A stretch of DNA of 64,000 nt, from contig NZ_JASTWJ010000001.1 of NCBI RefSeq assembly GCF_030499515.1, positions 3,018,001 through 3,082,000 on the forward strand. The letters are read 5' to 3'. Position 1 is the first letter of the stretch, and each line of letters begins with the position of its first letter. This document shows positions 62,601-64,000 of the stretch, one piece after another. The notes beneath the pieces are model-generated. The model saw nothing but the letters and a program-made list of their open reading frames with translations. It was not told the origin of the DNA and did not search any database. The translations under genes and the position numbers were made by a program. Source of the stretch: Streptomyces sp. DT2A-34. Its GTDB lineage: Bacteria > Actinomycetota > Actinomycetes > Streptomycetales > Streptomycetaceae.

Positions 62601-64000
62601 TACGCCGCCGGGCGGTTGCCCGCCGCCATGGTGCCGTCCGACGTGGTGGTGCTGGACGAGCTGCCGCTGGCGGCCAACGGCAAGCTGGACCGGGCCGCTC
62701 TGCCCGCCCCGGGCAGCCGGCCGAACGGCTCGGGACGGGCCCCGCAGGGTGCCCGCGAAGTCACCCTGTGCGCCCTGTTCGAGGAGGTGCTCGGCGTCGA
62801 ACGGGTCGGCGCCGACGACGACTTCTTCCGGCTGGGCGGCGACAGCATCATGGCGATCCAGCTGGCGGGGCGGGCCTCGGGGGCGGGGCTCGGCATCGTG
62901 CCGCGTGACGTCTTCACGGCCCGTACGCCTGCCGTGCTCGCGCTGACGGCACGGGAGGCGGCGGACCCCGGCGTCGGCGAGGACACCGGCACGGGGCGGT
63001 TCCCGCTCACGCCCGTCATGCGGTGGTGGCGCGAACAGGCCGGGGACCCGGCCGCGTTCACGCAGTCGATGGTGTTCCCGGTACCGCGGGACGCCGGCCC
63101 GGAGCGTGTCGAGGCGGCGGTGCGCGGGCTGGTCGAGCGGCACGGTGTGCTGCGGATGCGCCTGGTGGACGGGGAGCTGGAGATCCCCGAGGGCGTCCCC
63201 GGTGGGTCGGTGGAGCGCGTCGAGGTGCCCGTCGGCGCCGATCCGCGGGCGGCGGCCGAGGAGTGGGCGGCGTCGGTGCGGCTCGACCCGGAGAAGGGGG
63301 AGATGCTGCGGGCCACCTGGCTCGACCCGGCCTCCGGCGGGCCGGGGCTGCTGTTGCTGACGGTGCACCATCTGGCGGTGGACGGGGTGTCCTGGCGGCT
63401 GCTGGGTCCCGACCTGGCGGCCGGGCTGGCCGGGGAGCGGCTGCCGCAGAGCCCGGGCACGTCCTTCGCGCGCTGGGCGCGGCTGCTGGCGCGGGAGGCG
63501 GTCAGGCCCGGGGCGGCCGATACGGAGGCCGCCTGGTGGGAGCGGATGCTGAGCGGCCCGGACGCGCGGATCGCGGGCGGGCGGGGTGTCGGGGCGAGCC
63601 GTGCCGTGCTCACCGTCGAGCTGACCCCCGAGGTCACCGAGGCGGTCCTGTCCGAGGTGACCGCGGCCTTCCACTGCGGCCCGGACGCCGTGCTGCTGAC
63701 GGCGCTGGCCGCGGCGGCGGTACGGCGGCGGGGCGAGGCCCCTGCGACGGTCACCGGCCTGCTGGTCCACCTGGAGGGCCACGGCCGCGAGGCGCTCTCC
63801 GAGCCCGCCGACATCTCCCGCACCGTCGGCTGGTTCACCACCCAGTACCCGGTCCGGCTGGACGCGGGCGGCGCGCTCGGTCCGGAGTTCTGGCAGCCCG
63901 CGCGGGACGCGGCCGGTGCGGCGCTCAAGCGGGTCAAGGAGCAGCTGCGGGCGGTCCCGTCGGGCGGGCTCGGCTGGGGCCTGCTGCGCCACCTCAACCC
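59649..64000 (+). CDS. Nonribosomal peptide synthetase, C-A-PCP-E..., runs past window end
   Basis: Starts at ATG 59649 (ATGA overlap); 1450 residues are visible. The C domain (about 55-470) has HHVIADWWS at about 186. The A domain (about 495-990) has [23 protein letters not shown] and NGKLDR. PCP has FFRLGGDSI (about 1062). An epimerisation domain follows ([13 protein letters not shown] about 1239, [13 protein letters not shown], and [18 protein letters not shown] at the end). So this module should deliver a D-amino acid. The A-domain pocket reads about D-I-G-L-A-G-A-V-G-K by eye and I make no substrate call. An unusual insert of about 30 residues (636-664) lies between motifs A2 and A3. Confidence 0.93.
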   Translation, partial: MTGVTGVTGSARASGASMAERFGALSGEQRVRLMRRLVESGQSGLIPAVVPRRDGDGPVRLSAAQQDLWVYESLYPGTPALNLCSAYHFDQPVDPGRLETALTQVRAHHDILRARIGGEPGALHLTFPPEDRFVLEREDLRGTGTTIAEAFETFRRRSFDLGGGPLMRARLVTVDEKRTTLMLGLHHVIADWWSFDVLQAEFAEAHHATGAGTASALTRPLVQYADFASWQGELEEAGVFEARLDFWRRYLAEPPAPLTVPGTRTGTGDGISQVPFRVDAPTARAVRALARERGASVYVVLMAAFAVLAHRLTGADDMVLGTPTANRAAKGLERVIGYVMNAIPTRWRIRAEDSFADVLARFAADFPELMANSDVPVGRIVSAVAPDRSAGRSPLFQWVFMHLTQQRSVAALREFSEPERIHTGGEHDLVGIVRDCDDGTMEGSFEIRTALFGADAVRHWTDAYLELLRRFTADPEVPLAEVGLTPESDRRRVAELSSGGPAPEPLTLPDLVARQAARNPDAPALEAASLALTYAELTDRVDRLATRLARHGAGPGDVVALALGRTAAMTVALLAVQRTGAAYLPIDPDYPAERISLALADAAPVLLVVGEPGVLPDTGVPTLVLSRTLDVPLDAVDRPPHHRGWSRPRGGAAYSSTAPRPYGAPPALPAESNPATPAYVIHTSGSTGRPKGVVVPHTGLAALAQGLVDTMALTPDSRVLQLGSPAFDISLGKMCLAFGSGGTLVVPPGGPLVGQDLADVLTGRRISCALLPPSVLATVPAGEYPELRSLAVGAEACPPDLVARWAVGGRRFHNAYGPTEFTVGATVSGPLTGDGTVPPIGAPFPGTRAYVLDGRLRPVPPGVCGELYLAGPGVAYGYLGRAAATAERFVADPYGPPGERMYRTGDLARRRDDGQLEYLGRSDDQVKIRGLRIEPGEIAAVLTGHPSVGQAVVVVREDRPGRPRLVAYVVGGDEGVPAPDALLAYAAGRLPAAMVPSDVVVLDELPLAANGKLDRAALPAPGSRPNGSGRAPQGAREVTLCALFEEVLGVERVGADDDFFRLGGDSIMAIQLAGRASGAGLGIVPRDVFTARTPAVLALTAREAADPGVGEDTGTGRFPLTPVMRWWREQAGDPAAFTQSMVFPVPRDAGPERVEAAVRGLVERHGVLRMRLVDGELEIPEGVPGGSVERVEVPVGADPRAAAEEWAASVRLDPEKGEMLRATWLDPASGGPGLLLLTVHHLAVDGVSWRLLGPDLAAGLAGERLPQSPGTSFARWARLLAREAVRPGAADTEAAWWERMLSGPDARIAGGRGVGASRAVLTVELTPEVTEAVLSEVTAAFHCGPDAVLLTALAAAAVRRRGEAPATVTGLLVHLEGHGREALSEPADISRTVGWFTTQYPVRLDAGGALGPEFWQPARDAAGAALKRVKEQLRAVPSGGLGWGLLRHLN
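61558..61636 (+). repeat. Streptomyces-type dispersed repeat inside the NRPS A domain
   Basis: The segment with GGCTGGTCGCGCCCGCGCGG, CGGAGCCGCAT and CCCCGCGCCCCTATGGGGCGC is of a kind usually seen between genes in Streptomyces. It forms two short palindromes (CGCGGCGGAGCCGC-like and GCGCCCCTATGGGGCGC). Here it keeps the reading frame and adds about 26 residues with Arg, Pro and Gly in place of the short A2-A3 linker. Confidence 0.6.

Overview
This window is high-GC actinobacterial DNA, almost certainly from a Streptomyces chromosome. The evidence is codon-position GC bias that opens long antisense shadow frames, frequent GTG/TTG starts, the lysA-hom-thrC-thrB-rho gene order, DUF397/XRE regulatory genes, an MbtH/NRPS cluster and Streptomyces-type IS701 elements.

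Region 1 (1-12.7 kb) is conserved core on the minus strand. It holds an LCP cell-wall ligase (partial), a secreted trypsin-like protease with FG-GAP repeats, Rho, then homoserine kinase, threonine synthase, homoserine dehydrogenase and diaminopimelate decarboxylase (the Asp-derived Thr/Lys pathway). An ArgS-like protein without a catalytic core and a single-domain response regulator follow. The region ends at tRNA-Arg(CCG).

Region 2 (12.7-18.15 kb) is a decayed integrative element. The last 45 bp of the tRNA are repeated at 18108-18152 (attL/attR). Inside are the 3' end of a tyrosine integrase cut by a complete IS701-like element (139-bp inverted repeats, TTAG target duplication), a PemK-like toxin gene, a broken second transposase, a gene split by a stop codon and a small membrane protein. 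A 22-bp motif is repeated just inside both ends.

Region 3 (18.5-36.1 kb) reads as a zinc-homeostasis island. A six-gene minus-strand operon (27409 to 20306) encodes three secreted or wall-anchored repeat proteins, a metal-binding lipoprotein carrying the same repeat as an insertion, and an ABC ATPase and permease. A Zur-like box precedes it. On the plus strand runs an operon of a Fur/Zur-family repressor, a small protein, a COG0523 (CobW-like) GTPase, a WD40 protein, a thioredoxin-like [2Fe-2S] protein and an ArsR repressor with a CzrA-type alpha5 zinc site. Then come a GNAT acetyltransferase behind a perfect palindromic Zur box, a protein with 27 His in 100 residues, an ArsR repressor with an SmtB-type alpha5 site (these last two behind the same palindromic operator), and a methyltransferase behind another Zur-like box. 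Fragments of a P-type ATPase, a metal permease and a second ArsR gene show local rearrangement.

Region 4 (36.3-49.9 kb) is a patchwork: a possible PD-(D/E)XK protein, a VapBC-like pair, frameshifted genes, a second integrase remnant, a SWIM zinc-finger protein, an ATPase pseudogene, a queD gene broken in a 9-G tract, a large AAA/TPR protein, transposase and SDR remnants and a tRNA-like remnant.

Region 5 (50-53.2 kb) holds an HATPase/DUF397/XRE signalling set and a DUF574 methyltransferase.

Region 6 (53.3-64 kb) is the start of a nonribosomal peptide cluster: MFS exporter, MbtH, NRPS (A-PCP-C-PCP, second module without an A domain), a MupA-type luciferase-like monooxygenase, and NRPS (C-A-PCP-E, continuing past the window). 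A Streptomyces-type dispersed repeat lies in frame inside the second A domain.
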